64,000 nt of DNA, from NCBI GenBank assembly GCA_910576555.1, contig CAJTIY010000001.1, forward strand, positions 310,001-374,000, written 5' to 3'. Source of the DNA: an uncultured Alistipes sp. Its GTDB lineage: Bacteria; Bacteroidota; Bacteroidia; Bacteroidales; Rikenellaceae. Under the pieces are notes generated by a model. That model had not been told where the DNA came from. It saw only the letters and a list, made by a program, of their open reading frames with translations, and did not search any database. The position numbers and the translations under genes were made by a program. Shown piece after piece: positions 1 through 9,228 of the stretch (positions are counted from its first letter, which is position 1; each line of letters opens with the position of its first letter).

Positions 1-253
1 GCGCGACCTGCGGAATATCGGTCAGGTAGCGCCCCGTATCCCACTCGTAGACGGGCAGCATCGCCCCGGCCTTGTAGCGGCCGGCCGGCGTGCGGTAGAG
101 CGCGCCGTAGAGCTGGTGCGAATCGGCGGCGTAGGAGACCATGACCGAACCGTCGGTCGAGGCGCCGCGCGTGACGATGAAGTTGGTGCAGGCCGCGGCC
201 GTGCCGTAGCCGATGAGGGCCGTGGCCGCAAGCAGATAACGGAGGTTTTTCAT
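1..253 (-). CDS. C69-family dipeptidase, N-terminal part (runs off the window)
   Basis: Only the first 84 codons are inside the window. The start ATG is followed by a short signal peptide (MKNLRYLLAATALIGYGTAA) and then directly by ACTNFIVTRGAS with TDGSV downstream, the amino-terminal signature of peptidase family C69 (PepD-like Ntn hydrolases), in which the cysteine (residue 22 here) becomes the catalytic N-terminal nucleophile after processing. The family cleaves dipeptides; a signal peptide suggests periplasmic or surface action. A TATATTTG box on the same strand at 332-339 with an upstream TTG gives it its own promoter, divergent from yggS. Family call is strong; the rest of the protein is not visible. 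Confidence 0.85.
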   Translation of the reverse strand, partial: MKNLRYLLAATALIGYGTAAACTNFIVTRGASTDGSVMVSYAADSHQLYGALYRTPAGRYKAGAMLPVYEWDTGRYLTDIPQVA

Positions 254-331
254 GCGTTCGTGTTTTTTCGGGGTGTTCCGCAACGCACGGAACCGCGGCA
301 TCGGAGCCGCCTGTTCCGTAGCGCCATCATA

Positions 332-361
332 CAAATATAGGAAACAAATCCCGAACTGCAA
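332..361 (-). promoter_or_regulatory. Promoter of the C69 dipeptidase gene
   Basis: On the minus strand: -7 box TATATTTG (339-332) and TTG (361-359) separated by 19 bp, matching the Bacteroidota -33/-7 consensus. It lies about 80 bp upstream of the start codon. Confidence 0.6.
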
Positions 362-402
362 AAAAACGCCGGCCCGCTCTTCCGTGTTGTACGGAATTTG
401 CG

Positions 403-410
403 TAATTTTG
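403..410 (+). promoter_or_regulatory. Possible -7 box for yggS
   Basis: TAATTTTG fits the TAnnTTTG -7 consensus and lies 56 bp before the yggS start. No TTG at the usual distance was found (the nearest is 13 bp upstream), so the assignment is tentative. Confidence 0.35.
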
Positions 411-465
411 AGCCGTAATCGCATCCCGCGCCGCCGCCCGGCGACGTCAAAAAACAGAATCGGAC

Positions 466-1137
466 ATGTCCATAGCTTATCGTCTGTCGCGCGTACGTGC
501 GTCGCTTCCCGAGGAGGTGACGCTGGTCGCCGTATCGAAAACCCATCCCGCGGAGGCGATCCGCGAAGCCTACGACGCCGGACAGCGCATCTTCGGCGAG
601 AGCCGCCCGCAGGAGCTCAAAGCCAAATACGAGGCATTGCCCCGCGACATCGCATGGCACATGATCGGCCACCTGCAGACCAACAAGATCAAATACATCG
701 CACCGTTCGTCGCCCTGATCCACTCGGTCGACAGCGCCCGACTGACCGAGGCGATCGAACGCGAGGCGGCGCGCTGCGACCGCACGATCGACATCCTGCT
801 CGAAATCCGGGTCGCCGCCGAGGAGACCAAAACCGGCTGGAACCTCGACGAACTGTTGCGCTACGTCCGCACGACCCCCTTCGCCGGCATGCCGCATGTG
901 CGCGTTCGCGGCGTAATGGGCATCGCCACCAACACGGACGACGAAGCGGTCGTTCGGCGCGACTTCGAGGAGCTGCGGCGCTGCTTCGAGCTGCTGCGGC
1001 CCAACTTCGGCGCACGGTTCGACACGCTGTCGATGGGCATGTCGGGAGACTATCCGATCGCCGTGGCCTGCGGCGCCACGATGGTGCGCGTCGGCTCGTC
1101 GATCTTCGGCGAGCGGGACTATGCGCACCGGGCATAA
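466..1137 (+). CDS. yggS: YggS/PLPBP family pyridoxal-phosphate homeostasis protein
   Basis: 223 residues, the usual length. The PLP-binding lysine is K25 in LVAVSKTHP. Further family signatures are FGESRPQEL, WHMIGHLQTNK, and near the C-terminus SMGMSGDYPIAVACGATMVR followed by GSSIFG. These single-domain proteins bind PLP without known catalysis and buffer the PLP pool and amino-acid metabolism in the cytoplasm. The gene stands alone between the divergent dipeptidase gene and the repeat-bearing dapB leader. Family call is secure. Confidence 0.95.
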   Translation: MSIAYRLSRVRASLPEEVTLVAVSKTHPAEAIREAYDAGQRIFGESRPQELKAKYEALPRDIAWHMIGHLQTNKIKYIAPFVALIHSVDSARLTEAIEREAARCDRTIDILLEIRVAAEETKTGWNLDELLRYVRTTPFAGMPHVRVRGVMGIATNTDDEAVVRRDFEELRRCFELLRPNFGARFDTLSMGMSGDYPIAVACGATMVRVGSSIFGERDYAHRA

Positions 1138-1229
1138 TCCCGTCTTCCGAACGATCGGCCGCACCTCGCTTCGATCCAATCAACAGGGCATCGGCCTCCC
1201 GGAACATTCTTGCAACCGATAACGAAAGC

Positions 1230-1440
1230 AGGCGGCGCCTCGGCAAATCCGCAAGCTTCGCTTGCTTTTGCGCTCGGCTTGCACTTTGGCTTCCGCCCAA
1301 GATAGGCGGCACCTCGGCAAATCCGCAAGCTTCGCTTGCTTTTGCGCTCGGCTTGCACTTTGGCTTCCGCCCAAGATAGGCGGCGCCTCGGCAAATCCGC
1401 AAGCTTCGCTTGCTTTTGCGCTCGGCTTGCACTATCTTTG
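1230..1440 (+). repeat. 74-bp tandem repeat, about 2.8 copies, last copy carrying the dapB promoter
   Basis: Units lie at 1230-1303, 1304-1377 and 1378-1440. Units 1 and 2 differ at one base (GCGCC versus ACC context in the first 12 bp). Each contains the palindromic block CAAGCTTCGCTTG. Unit 3 matches up to GCTTGCAC and then reads TATCTTTG where units 1 and 2 read TTTGG, that is, the first two units lack the four bases TATC that create a -7 box. A related single 74-bp copy lies at 28882-28955 in the other orientation, so this is a dispersed family. Confidence 0.85.
1410..1440 (+). promoter_or_regulatory. dapB promoter inside the last repeat unit
   Basis: TTG at 1410-1412, a 20-bp spacer, and TATCTTTG at 1433-1440: a full match to the Bacteroidota -33/-7 promoter. 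It lies 76 bp upstream of the dapB ATG at 1517. Confidence 0.75.
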
Positions 1441-1516
1441 TCTCCCTGAACGGCGAAAAAACGAAGAACGGAACAATCCGGCGTTTTCGCACACACCTCG
1501 AAAAACAGACGAACAG

Positions 1517-2275
1517 ATGAAAGCGGCAATTATCGGCTACGGCAAAATGGGACGCGAGATCGAACGCATCCTCGCCCAGCGGGGGCACGAAACGGCGCTC
1601 GTGATCGACGCGGAGAACAGCGCGGATCTCAACGCTGCGCACCTTGCAGGAATCGACGTAGCGCTGGAATTCACCACGCCGGCGACGGCTTACGACAACA
1701 TCCGCACCTGTCTCGAATGCGGCACGGCGGTAGTGAGCGGCACGACGGGCTGGACCGACCGCCTCGCGGAGCTGCAGGAGCTCTGCCGCGAGCGGGGCGG
1801 AGCGATGTTCTACGCCTCGAACTTCAGTCTCGGCGTCAACCTGCTGTTCCGCCTCAACCGCCGTCTGGCCGCACTCACAGGACGCATCGGCGGCTACGAC
1901 GCACGCATCGCCGAGGTGCACCACATCCAGAAAAAGGACGCACCGAGCGGCACGGCCATCACGTTGGCCGAAGGGATCATCGCCGGGATGCCTACCAAAA
2001 CCGAGTGGGTGAACTGGGCGCCGGGCATCGAACACGCGAGCCGTCGCATCGACGACCCGAGCGAAGCGGCGGCGGACCGGATCGTCATCGAATCGATCCG
2101 CGAGGGGAGCGTGCCGGGCATCCACACCGTGACCTACGAATCGGAGGACGACATGCTCGAACTCCGCCATACGACCAAGAACCGCCGTTCGCTGGCACAA
2201 GGGGCCGTGGCCGCGGCCGAGTTCCTCTGCGGACGGCAGGGCATCTATACGATGGACGACCTGCTGCGCGAGTAA
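1517..2275 (+). CDS. dapB: 4-hydroxy-tetrahydrodipicolinate reductase
   Basis: 252 residues. DapB reduces hydroxy-tetrahydrodipicolinate with NAD(P)H in the diaminopimelate/lysine pathway. N-terminal Rossmann motif AIIGYGKMGREIE; SGTTGW; the catalytic/substrate segment EVHHIQKKDAPSGTA with the histidine pair, lysine and SGTA that define the family. The start at 1517 was chosen because MKAAIIGYGKMG is the canonical N-terminus; reading further upstream would translate the 74-bp repeats. Promoter is in the last repeat unit. lepB follows after 174 bp. Confidence 0.96.
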   Translation: MKAAIIGYGKMGREIERILAQRGHETALVIDAENSADLNAAHLAGIDVALEFTTPATAYDNIRTCLECGTAVVSGTTGWTDRLAELQELCRERGGAMFYASNFSLGVNLLFRLNRRLAALTGRIGGYDARIAEVHHIQKKDAPSGTAITLAEGIIAGMPTKTEWVNWAPGIEHASRRIDDPSEAAADRIVIESIREGSVPGIHTVTYESEDDMLELRHTTKNRRSLAQGAVAAAEFLCGRQGIYTMDDLLRE

Positions 2276-2449
2276 CGGCGCCGCAGATCCGCCCCCGTAA
2301 AACGAGGACGAGGCGGCGCGCTTTTTTCCGCCCGCCGACACTAAAAGAGCATCCGATCGCGTTCCGATAAGGCAACGACCCACCGCAGGCCGTCGCGCCC
2401 CGCCCTAAAACCGCACCCCGGAGGGCGACACAGTACAAACAAAACCGCT

Positions 2450-3802
2450 ATGGAGAAAATCAAACAGTTCTTTCGCAACAAATGGGTAGGCTTCGCGCTG
2501 GCCGCGACCCTTTACACGCTCTGGTTCGTCGTGTGGACGGGCAACCTCTGGCTGTTGCTGGGACTTCCGATCATCTACGACCTCTATATCTCGAAACTGC
2601 TCTACCGCTACGTAGGCAGCCGCAACAAAGCGCTCTGCGAGCGCAGCAAGAGCTACAAGACCGTGTACGAGTGGGTCAACGCCGTGATTTTCGCCACGGT
2701 GGTGGCGACGCTCGTCCACATCTTCATCTTCCAGATGTACGTCATTCCCTCCTCGTCGATGGAGAAGACGCTGCTCGTGGGCGACTACCTCTACGTAAGC
2801 AAGGTAACCTACGGACCGCAGATGCCCAACACGCCGCTGTCGTTCCCCTTCGTCCACCACACGATGCCCTTCTCGCAGACCAAGAAATCGTTCTCGGAGG
2901 CGATCAAATGGCCCTACCACCGGCTCAAGGGACTCCGCAAGATCGCCCGCAACGACGTGGTGGTGTTCAACTTCCCGGCGGGCGACACGGTGCTGCTCGA
3001 AAATCAGGCGGTGACCTACTACGACATCCTGCGCAGCTACGAAGAGTCGTTCGGCAAGGAGCAGGGACGCCGCGAGCTGGCGAAGAGATACACGATCGCG
3101 ACGCGTCCGGTCGACAAGCGCGAGAACTACATCAAACGCTGCGTGGCCATTCCGGGCGATACGCTGGAGGTGCGCGACGGCCGAGTGCGGGTCAACGGCG
3201 AGGCGCAGGGAGTCCTTCCGGGCATCCAGCGGATGCACACCGTGCTGGTCTCCTCGCCGCTGTCGCACTACGCACTCGAAAATCTCGGCATCACAGAGTC
3301 GGGCGGCAACGGCTCGATCTACTCCATGCCGCTGACGGAGGAGACCGCCGAGAAACTGCGCAAATTGAGCAACGTCGTCTCGGTGCGGCGCGATGTCTAC
3401 CGCGCCACCGACGAGGTGTTCCCCCAATGGGGCGAGGCACGGTGGAGTCTCGACGAGTACGGTCCGATCGTCGTCCCGGCGAAGGGCATGACCGTCGCGC
3501 TCACGACCGAGAACCTGCCGCTCTACCGCCGGATCATCGAGGCCTACGAAGGCCACCGCGTGGAGGAGCGCGAGGGTGCGATCCTTATCGACGGCGCAAC
3601 TACCGACGAATACACCTTCGCGATGGACTACTACTGGATGATGGGCGACAACCGCCACAACTCGGCCGACTCGCGCTTCTGGGGCTTCGTCCCCGAGGAC
3701 CACATCGTCGGCAAGGCGTCGTTCGTCTGGCTCTCGCTCGACCCCGAGAAGTCGTTCCCCGCGAATATCCGCTGGAACCGCATGTTCCGGAAAGTGAAGT
3801 AG
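2450..3802 (+). CDS. lepB: Signal peptidase I, long Bacteroidales form
   Basis: 450 residues, long for LepB. Hydrophobic segments near residues 14-47 (two) and 77-95 anchor it in the inner membrane. Catalytic serine S103 lies in PSSSMEKTL and the general-base lysine K229 in YIKRCVAIPGD; a C-terminal box reads GDNRHNSADSR. An insertion of about 110 residues separates the serine and lysine boxes, typical of Bacteroidota homologues. The enzyme removes signal peptides from secreted proteins, of which this window encodes many. yigZ starts one base after its stop codon. Confidence 0.95.
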   Translation: MEKIKQFFRNKWVGFALAATLYTLWFVVWTGNLWLLLGLPIIYDLYISKLLYRYVGSRNKALCERSKSYKTVYEWVNAVIFATVVATLVHIFIFQMYVIPSSSMEKTLLVGDYLYVSKVTYGPQMPNTPLSFPFVHHTMPFSQTKKSFSEAIKWPYHRLKGLRKIARNDVVVFNFPAGDTVLLENQAVTYYDILRSYEESFGKEQGRRELAKRYTIATRPVDKRENYIKRCVAIPGDTLEVRDGRVRVNGEAQGVLPGIQRMHTVLVSSPLSHYALENLGITESGGNGSIYSMPLTEETAEKLRKLSNVVSVRRDVYRATDEVFPQWGEARWSLDEYGPIVVPAKGMTVALTTENLPLYRRIIEAYEGHRVEEREGAILIDGATTDEYTFAMDYYWMMGDNRHNSADSRFWGFVPEDHIVGKASFVWLSLDPEKSFPANIRWNRMFRKVK

Positions 3803-3803
3803 G

Positions 3804-4409
3804 GTGGAGGAGGATCGCTATCTGACACTCGAAGCACCGGCCGAAACCTCGTGCCGGGAGCGGAGCAGCAAGTTTCTCGCCTACGCCTATCCGGTGGAGG
3901 ACGAGGAGCGGATCCGCACGATCCTCGACGAACTGCGCAAACGCTACTACGACGCCACGCACCACTGCTACGCATGGCGGCTGGGGCCCCGCGGCGAGCA
4001 GTTCCGCGCCAACGACGACGGCGAACCCTCGGGAACGGCCGGAAAACCGATCTTGGGGCAGCTGCTCTCGCACGAACTGACCGACACGCTGATCGTGGTG
4101 GTCCGCTACTTCGGCGGCACGAAACTGGGCGTCCCGGGGCTGATCGCAGCCTACCGCGAAGCGGCGGCCGAGGCGATCGCCGCAGCACGGATCGTGGAAC
4201 GCACGGTCGACCGTACGATCCGCATCGACTTCCCCTACGCGGCGATGAACGACATCATGCGCGTGGTCAAGGAGGAGCGGCCGCGCATCGTCGAACAGCG
4301 GTTCGACAACCTCTGCACGATGCGGCTCACGATCCGCGAAAGCTGCGCCGAACGGCTCGCCGAGCGCCTGAAGAAGGCGGGAGGCAGCATCGACCCGGCG
4401 CAGCGATAG
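3804..4409 (+). CDS. YigZ/IMPACT family protein
   Basis: 201 residues with the IMPACT/UPF0029 signature: SSKFLAYAYPV, TILDELRKRYYDATHHCYAWRLG, DDGEPSGTAGKPIL and VVVRYFGGTKLG. The start is taken as GTG at 3804, one base after the lepB stop, which keeps the full domain and implies translational coupling; no ATG gives a complete domain. Bacterial members are soluble, RNA-binding-like proteins of uncertain function. The downstream gap to uvrA is 86 bp. Confidence 0.88.
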   Translation: MEEDRYLTLEAPAETSCRERSSKFLAYAYPVEDEERIRTILDELRKRYYDATHHCYAWRLGPRGEQFRANDDGEPSGTAGKPILGQLLSHELTDTLIVVVRYFGGTKLGVPGLIAAYREAAAEAIAAARIVERTVDRTIRIDFPYAAMNDIMRVVKEERPRIVEQRFDNLCTMRLTIRESCAERLAERLKKAGGSIDPAQR

Positions 4410-4495
4410 AGGCCGGGCCACAGCCGTGCTCCCGACGAGCGGGCAGCTGCGCACCGAAGCGGCGACGAACGCCGCAACCGACAACGAACACCGTT

Positions 4496-7291
4496 ATGCA
4501 CGAACATTCCATATATATCAAAGGGGCGCGGGTCCACAACCTCAAGAACATCGAGGTGGAGATCCCGCACGACGAACTGGTGGTCGTCACCGGGCTTTCG
4601 GGCTCGGGCAAGTCGACGCTGGCCTTCGACACGATCTTCGCCGAGGGACAGCGCCGCTACGTCGAGAGCCTCTCGGCCTATGCGCGCCAATTTCTGGGCA
4701 AAGTCGACAAGCCCGACGTCGACATCATCACGGGCATCGCGCCGGCCATCGCCATCGAACAGAAGGTCAACACGCGCAATCCGCGCTCGACGGTCGGCAC
4801 CACGACCGAAATCTACGACTACCTGAAGCTGCTCTTCGCCCGCATCGGCCGCACCTTTTCGCCCGTATCGGGCGCGGAGGTACGCTGCTACAGCGTCGAC
4901 GACGTAGCGGCGCGTCTGCTCGAACACGCGGGCGAACGGGCCGAGATCGCCGCACCGCTGGTGCTGGCCGAGGGACAGGGGATCATCGAGAAGCTGACGC
5001 TGCTCGTCTCCGACGGCCTGATGCGCGTGCATGCGGGCGGCCGCACCATGCTCATCGAGGAGTTCCTGCCCGCGGCGGGTCCCGACACCGATCCCGCGGC
5101 GGTCGCCGTCGTCGTCGACCGCCTGCGCGTCGGGGCCGACGACGACACACAGACCCGCATCCGCGACTCGGTGGCGCGCGCTTTCTCCTACGGCGACGGA
5201 GTCTGCATCCTGATCACCGAGCAGGGTGCGGAGCGCTTCTCGTCGCGCTTCGAAGCCGACGGCATCGAATTCGAGCCGCCCACCGAACACCTCTTCTCGT
5301 TCAACAATCCGCTGGGTGCCTGTCCCCGCTGCGAAGGCTACGGCAAGGTGATCGGCATCGACGAGGATCTGGTGATCCCCGACAAGAGCAAAACGATCTA
5401 CGAGGATGCCATCGCCTGCTGGCGCGGCGAGACGATGCGCCAGTGGAAGGAGCGGCTCGTGGCCAACGCCGCGAAGTTCGACTTCCCGATCCATACGCCC
5501 TTCTACGAGCTCACACAGGAGCAGAAGCGCCTGCTGTGGCGCGGCAACGCCTACTTCGAAGGGTTGGACGACTTCTTCGCCTACATCGACTCGGAACGGC
5601 GCAAGATCCAGTTCCGCGTGATGAAGGCGCGCTATACGGGCAAGACCGTATGCCCGGAATGCGGCGGTTCGCGCCTGCGCCGCGAAGCGCTCTACGTGCA
5701 GGTCGGCGGCCGTACGATCGCCGAGCTGACCATGCTGCCCGTCGACGAGCTGATCGCCTTCTTCGGCGCGCTGCAACTGGACGAACGCGACGCGAAGGCG
5801 GCCGCCCGGCTCCTCGTCGAAATCCGCAACCGCCTGCAGTACCTCGCCGACGTGGGGCTGGGCTACCTGACCCTCGACCGGCTGTCGTCGACCCTCTCGG
5901 GCGGCGAGAGCCAGCGCATCAACCTCTCGACATCGCTCGGCAGCAACCTCACGGGCTCGCTCTACATCCTCGACGAACCCTCGATCGGCCTCCATCCGCG
6001 CGACACGAACCGCCTGATCAAGGTGCTCAAGCAGCTGCGCGATCTGGGCAACACGGTGATCGTCGTCGAACACGAGGAGGAGGTGATCCGCGCCGCCGAC
6101 CGAATCATCGACATCGGCCCCGAGGCGGGCTACAACGGCGGCGAGGTGGTCTTCAACGGCACGCTGCCGCAACTGCTCGACTGCACGCGGAGCCTCACGG
6201 CCGACTACCTCACCGGACGCCGCTCGATCGCACCGCCCGCCGTACCGCGCGGCTGGAACCGCTCGATCGTGGTCAAGGGCGCCCGTGCGAACAACCTGCG
6301 CAACATCGACGTGCGCATCCCGCTGGGGGCCATGACCTGCATCACGGGCGTGAGCGGCTCGGGCAAGTCGTCGCTCGCCAAAGGCATCCTCTATCCGGCG
6401 CTGCGGCGCCTGCTGTGCGACACGGGGGCCAAACCCGGCGACTTCGACGGCATCGAGGGCGACATCGGACTGCTCAAGGCGGTCGAAATGGTCGACCAGA
6501 ACCCCATCGGCAAGTCGTCGCGGTCGAACCCGGTGACCTACATCAAGGCCTACGACGAGATCCGAAAACTTTTCTCCGACCTGCCTTACTCGAAACACAA
6601 CGCACTCACCCCGGCCCACTTCTCGTTCAACGTCGCCGGCGGCCGCTGCGAGGAGTGTCAGGGCGAGGGGGTGATCAAGGTCTCGATGCAGTTCATGGCC
6701 GACGTGACGCTGGTGTGCGAGGCCTGCGGCGGACGCCGCTTCCGCGACGAGGTGCTCGAAGCGAAATTCCGCGGCAAGACGATCAGCGACGTGCTCGAAC
6801 TCACGGTCGACGAAGCCGTGGCCTTCTTCGGCGAGGAGACCAAGAACGCCGCCTGCCGGCGCATCGTCGAGCGGCTCAAGCCGCTGCAGGACGTCGGACT
6901 GGGCTACGTCCGGCTCGGACAGTCGTCATCGACCCTCTCGGGCGGCGAGAGCCAGCGGGTGAAGCTGGCCTCGTTCCTCACCAAAGAGAGCGCCGACGGC
7001 GGGGTGATGTTCATCTTCGACGAGCCGACGACAGGACTCCACTTCCACGACATCTCGAAGCTGCTGGCGGCGTTCGACGCCCTGATCGCACGCGGCCACA
7101 CGATCGTGGTCGTGGAGCACAATATGGACGTGATCAAGTGCGCCGACCGGGTCGTCGACCTCGGGCCCGAGGCCGGCTCGGGAGGCGGACGGCTCGTCTT
7201 CGAAGGCACGCCCCGCGAACTGGAGGGCTGCGCCGAAAGCCGCACGGGCGAGTTCCTGCGCATGCGCCGCAAACTGGAACCCAACGGATAA
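4496..7291 (+). CDS. uvrA: Excinuclease ABC subunit A (first of two UvrA genes)
   Basis: 931 residues, normal UvrA length. The first ATPase half starts with GARVHNLKNIEVEIP and Walker A GLSGSGKS (33-40); a second Walker A is in GVSGSGKSS. Both ABC signatures (LSGGESQR) and zinc-finger cysteines (CPRCEGYG, CPECGGSRL, CEECQGEG...CEACGG) are present. UvrA scans DNA and loads UvrB in nucleotide excision repair. The ATG at 4496 starts the conserved N-terminus MHEHSIYIKG; in-frame sequence further upstream overlaps yigZ. A paralogue starts at 62625. Confidence 0.96.
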   Translation: MHEHSIYIKGARVHNLKNIEVEIPHDELVVVTGLSGSGKSTLAFDTIFAEGQRRYVESLSAYARQFLGKVDKPDVDIITGIAPAIAIEQKVNTRNPRSTVGTTTEIYDYLKLLFARIGRTFSPVSGAEVRCYSVDDVAARLLEHAGERAEIAAPLVLAEGQGIIEKLTLLVSDGLMRVHAGGRTMLIEEFLPAAGPDTDPAAVAVVVDRLRVGADDDTQTRIRDSVARAFSYGDGVCILITEQGAERFSSRFEADGIEFEPPTEHLFSFNNPLGACPRCEGYGKVIGIDEDLVIPDKSKTIYEDAIACWRGETMRQWKERLVANAAKFDFPIHTPFYELTQEQKRLLWRGNAYFEGLDDFFAYIDSERRKIQFRVMKARYTGKTVCPECGGSRLRREALYVQVGGRTIAELTMLPVDELIAFFGALQLDERDAKAAARLLVEIRNRLQYLADVGLGYLTLDRLSSTLSGGESQRINLSTSLGSNLTGSLYILDEPSIGLHPRDTNRLIKVLKQLRDLGNTVIVVEHEEEVIRAADRIIDIGPEAGYNGGEVVFNGTLPQLLDCTRSLTADYLTGRRSIAPPAVPRGWNRSIVVKGARANNLRNIDVRIPLGAMTCITGVSGSGKSSLAKGILYPALRRLLCDTGAKPGDFDGIEGDIGLLKAVEMVDQNPIGKSSRSNPVTYIKAYDEIRKLFSDLPYSKHNALTPAHFSFNVAGGRCEECQGEGVIKVSMQFMADVTLVCEACGGRRFRDEVLEAKFRGKTISDVLELTVDEAVAFFGEETKNAACRRIVERLKPLQDVGLGYVRLGQSSSTLSGGESQRVKLASFLTKESADGGVMFIFDEPTTGLHFHDISKLLAAFDALIARGHTIVVVEHNMDVIKCADRVVDLGPEAGSGGGRLVFEGTPRELEGCAESRTGEFLRMRRKLEPNG

Positions 7292-7358
7292 CAGGGCACC
7301 GCGGCTCGCGGCGCTCCGAGCCCGGAACGCCTCCCGGCCCATCCGACGACGACTTACG

Positions 7359-8573
7359 ATGGAATTCGAAACCTACACACTACCCAACGGCATCCGGGGC
7401 ATCCACCGGCAGGTGCGCACCGGCGTGGCGCATTGCGCGCTGGCGATCAATGCCGGCAGCCGCGACGAACTGCCGACGGAGTACGGCCTGGCGCACTTCG
7501 CCGAGCACGCCTTCTTCAAGGGGACGCACCGCCGCCGGGCATGGCAGGTCAACTGCCGCCTCGAAAACCTCGGCGGCGAACTCAATGCCTTCACCACCAA
7601 AGAGGACACGACGATCCACGCCACGACGCTGCGCGGCGACTTCGCAAAGGCCGCGGAGCTGATCGCCGACGTCGCCTTCCGCTCGACCTTCCCCGAACGG
7701 GAGCTGGAGCGCGAGAAAGAGGTGATCGCCGACGAGATCAACACCTACAAGGATTCGCCGGCGGACATGATTTACGACACGTTCGAAGACATGCTCTTCG
7801 CCGGGTCGGAACTGGGCCACAACATTCTGGGACGCAAAGCGGCGCTGCTGCGCTACGACAGCGACGCGATCCGCGCCTTCACGGGCCGCACGCACACTAC
7901 CGACCAGATGGTCTTCGCGTCGGTCGGCAACTTCACGGCCCGCACGGCCGAGTCGATCGCCGCCCGCTACTTCGCCGAACAGCCCGCCACGACGCGCGCC
8001 TTCGCCCGCCGGCCGGCACAGCCCTGCGCACCCTTCGAAAAGAGCGTCGCCAAACACACGCACCAGACCCACTGCATCATCGGCAACCGCGCCTACGGCA
8101 TCGACGATCCGCGACGGCTGGCGCTGGCGCTCGTGGTCAACATCCTCGGCGGTCCGTCGGCCAACTCGCTGCTCAACGTCGAGGTGCGCGAAAAACACGG
8201 ATTGTCCTACAACATCGAGGCGAGCTACACCCCCTACGGCGACACGGGCATCGTCGCCATCTACTTCAGCTCCGACCACGCCAACGCCGAGCGCTGCATC
8301 GAACTGATCGAGGGGCGCCTGCGGCACCTCCGCACCGAGCCGCTCTCCGCACGGCGGCTGTCGATGGCCAAGAAGCAGTTCATCGCCCAGCTAGCCATCT
8401 CGGCCGAAAGCAACGAAAGCTACATGCTCGGGGCGTGCAAGAGCCTGCTCACGCATGCCGAAATCGACACGATGGAGCAGGCTTACGCCAAAGTGCGGGC
8501 GCTGACGGCGACGCAGCTGACCGAGGCGGCCGAAGAGGTCTTCACCGACATGTCGCGGCTGATCTACCGATAA
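7359..8573 (+). CDS. M16 family zinc metallopeptidase (insulinase-like)
   Basis: 404 residues. Zinc motif HFAEH (H46, E49, H50) and the third ligand E126 exactly 76 residues later, the HxxEH(76)E spacing of active M16 peptidases. The C-terminal half has the family features NVEVREKHGLSYNIEASYTPYGDTG, giving an M16 N plus M16 C layout with one active domain. No signal peptide is visible, so it is probably cytoplasmic (processing peptidase type). Adjacent to uvrA (67 bp) and upstream of the DJ-1 gene (57 bp), probably one transcription unit. Confidence 0.93.
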   Translation: MEFETYTLPNGIRGIHRQVRTGVAHCALAINAGSRDELPTEYGLAHFAEHAFFKGTHRRRAWQVNCRLENLGGELNAFTTKEDTTIHATTLRGDFAKAAELIADVAFRSTFPERELEREKEVIADEINTYKDSPADMIYDTFEDMLFAGSELGHNILGRKAALLRYDSDAIRAFTGRTHTTDQMVFASVGNFTARTAESIAARYFAEQPATTRAFARRPAQPCAPFEKSVAKHTHQTHCIIGNRAYGIDDPRRLALALVVNILGGPSANSLLNVEVREKHGLSYNIEASYTPYGDTGIVAIYFSSDHANAERCIELIEGRLRHLRTEPLSARRLSMAKKQFIAQLAISAESNESYMLGACKSLLTHAEIDTMEQAYAKVRALTATQLTEAAEEVFTDMSRLIYR

Positions 8574-8630
8574 ACATCTTCGGAGCGGCATCGAATAACC
8601 CGCTCGCCCGAACCGAAATAAAGAAAAAAG

Positions 8631-9227
8631 ATGAAACGAACCCTGCTTTTCGTCCTGTTGGACGACTTCGCCGACTGGGAGGCCGCATACCTCGCCCCGG
8701 CGCTCCGCGGCGGCGTGCTGCCGGGCCATGAAGGCTCTTACGACACCTGCTACGCCGCACCCGGCGGCCGCCCCGTACGATCGATCGGCGGCATGACCGT
8801 ACACCCCGACCGCGATCTTTCGACGCTGCCCGACGCCTGCGCCGGCGTGATCCTCGTGGGCGGCATGGGGTGGCAGCGCCCCGAGGCGGAAGAGGTCATG
8901 ACGCTCGTCCGCGAGGCGCACGCGCGAGGCCTGCTCGTCGGCGCGATCTGCAACGCCTGCGCCTTTCTGGCGGCGCACGGCGAACTGAACGACATCCGCC
9001 ACACGGGAAACACCGTCGAAATGCTGCAGGCATGGGGCGGCAACCGCTATACGGGCGCAGCCCGCTACGAGGAGCGGCAGGCCGTGCGCGACGGCTCCAC
9101 CGTCACGGCGAACGGCAGCGCCTGCCTCGAATTCACGCGCGAATGCCTGCGCGCACTCGAGGCCGACGCACCGGAGGCGATCGAAGCCTCCTACCGCTTC
9201 AACAAGGAGGGATTCTACAAGGAGTAA
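8631..9227 (+). CDS. DJ-1/PfpI-family (type 1 glutamine amidotransferase-like) protein
   Basis: 198 residues with the DJ-1/PfpI fold: FVLLDDFADWEAAYLAPAL at the N-terminus and the nucleophile elbow GAICNACAFLA with C107 as the likely reactive cysteine. Members include chaperone/deglycase-like and protease-like proteins, and the exact activity cannot be read here. Its stop is one base before the next gene's ATG, so it is co-translated with the O-methyltransferase. Confidence 0.85.
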   Translation: MKRTLLFVLLDDFADWEAAYLAPALRGGVLPGHEGSYDTCYAAPGGRPVRSIGGMTVHPDRDLSTLPDACAGVILVGGMGWQRPEAEEVMTLVREAHARGLLVGAICNACAFLAAHGELNDIRHTGNTVEMLQAWGGNRYTGAARYEERQAVRDGSTVTANGSACLEFTRECLRALEADAPEAIEASYRFNKEGFYKE

Positions 9228-9228
9228 G

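Noticed and set aside
3851..4495. Reading the uvrA frame upstream from 4496, which would give a 1146-residue protein
   Set aside because: The added part is Arg/Pro-rich and lies over yigZ in another frame; the family N-terminus starts at 4496.
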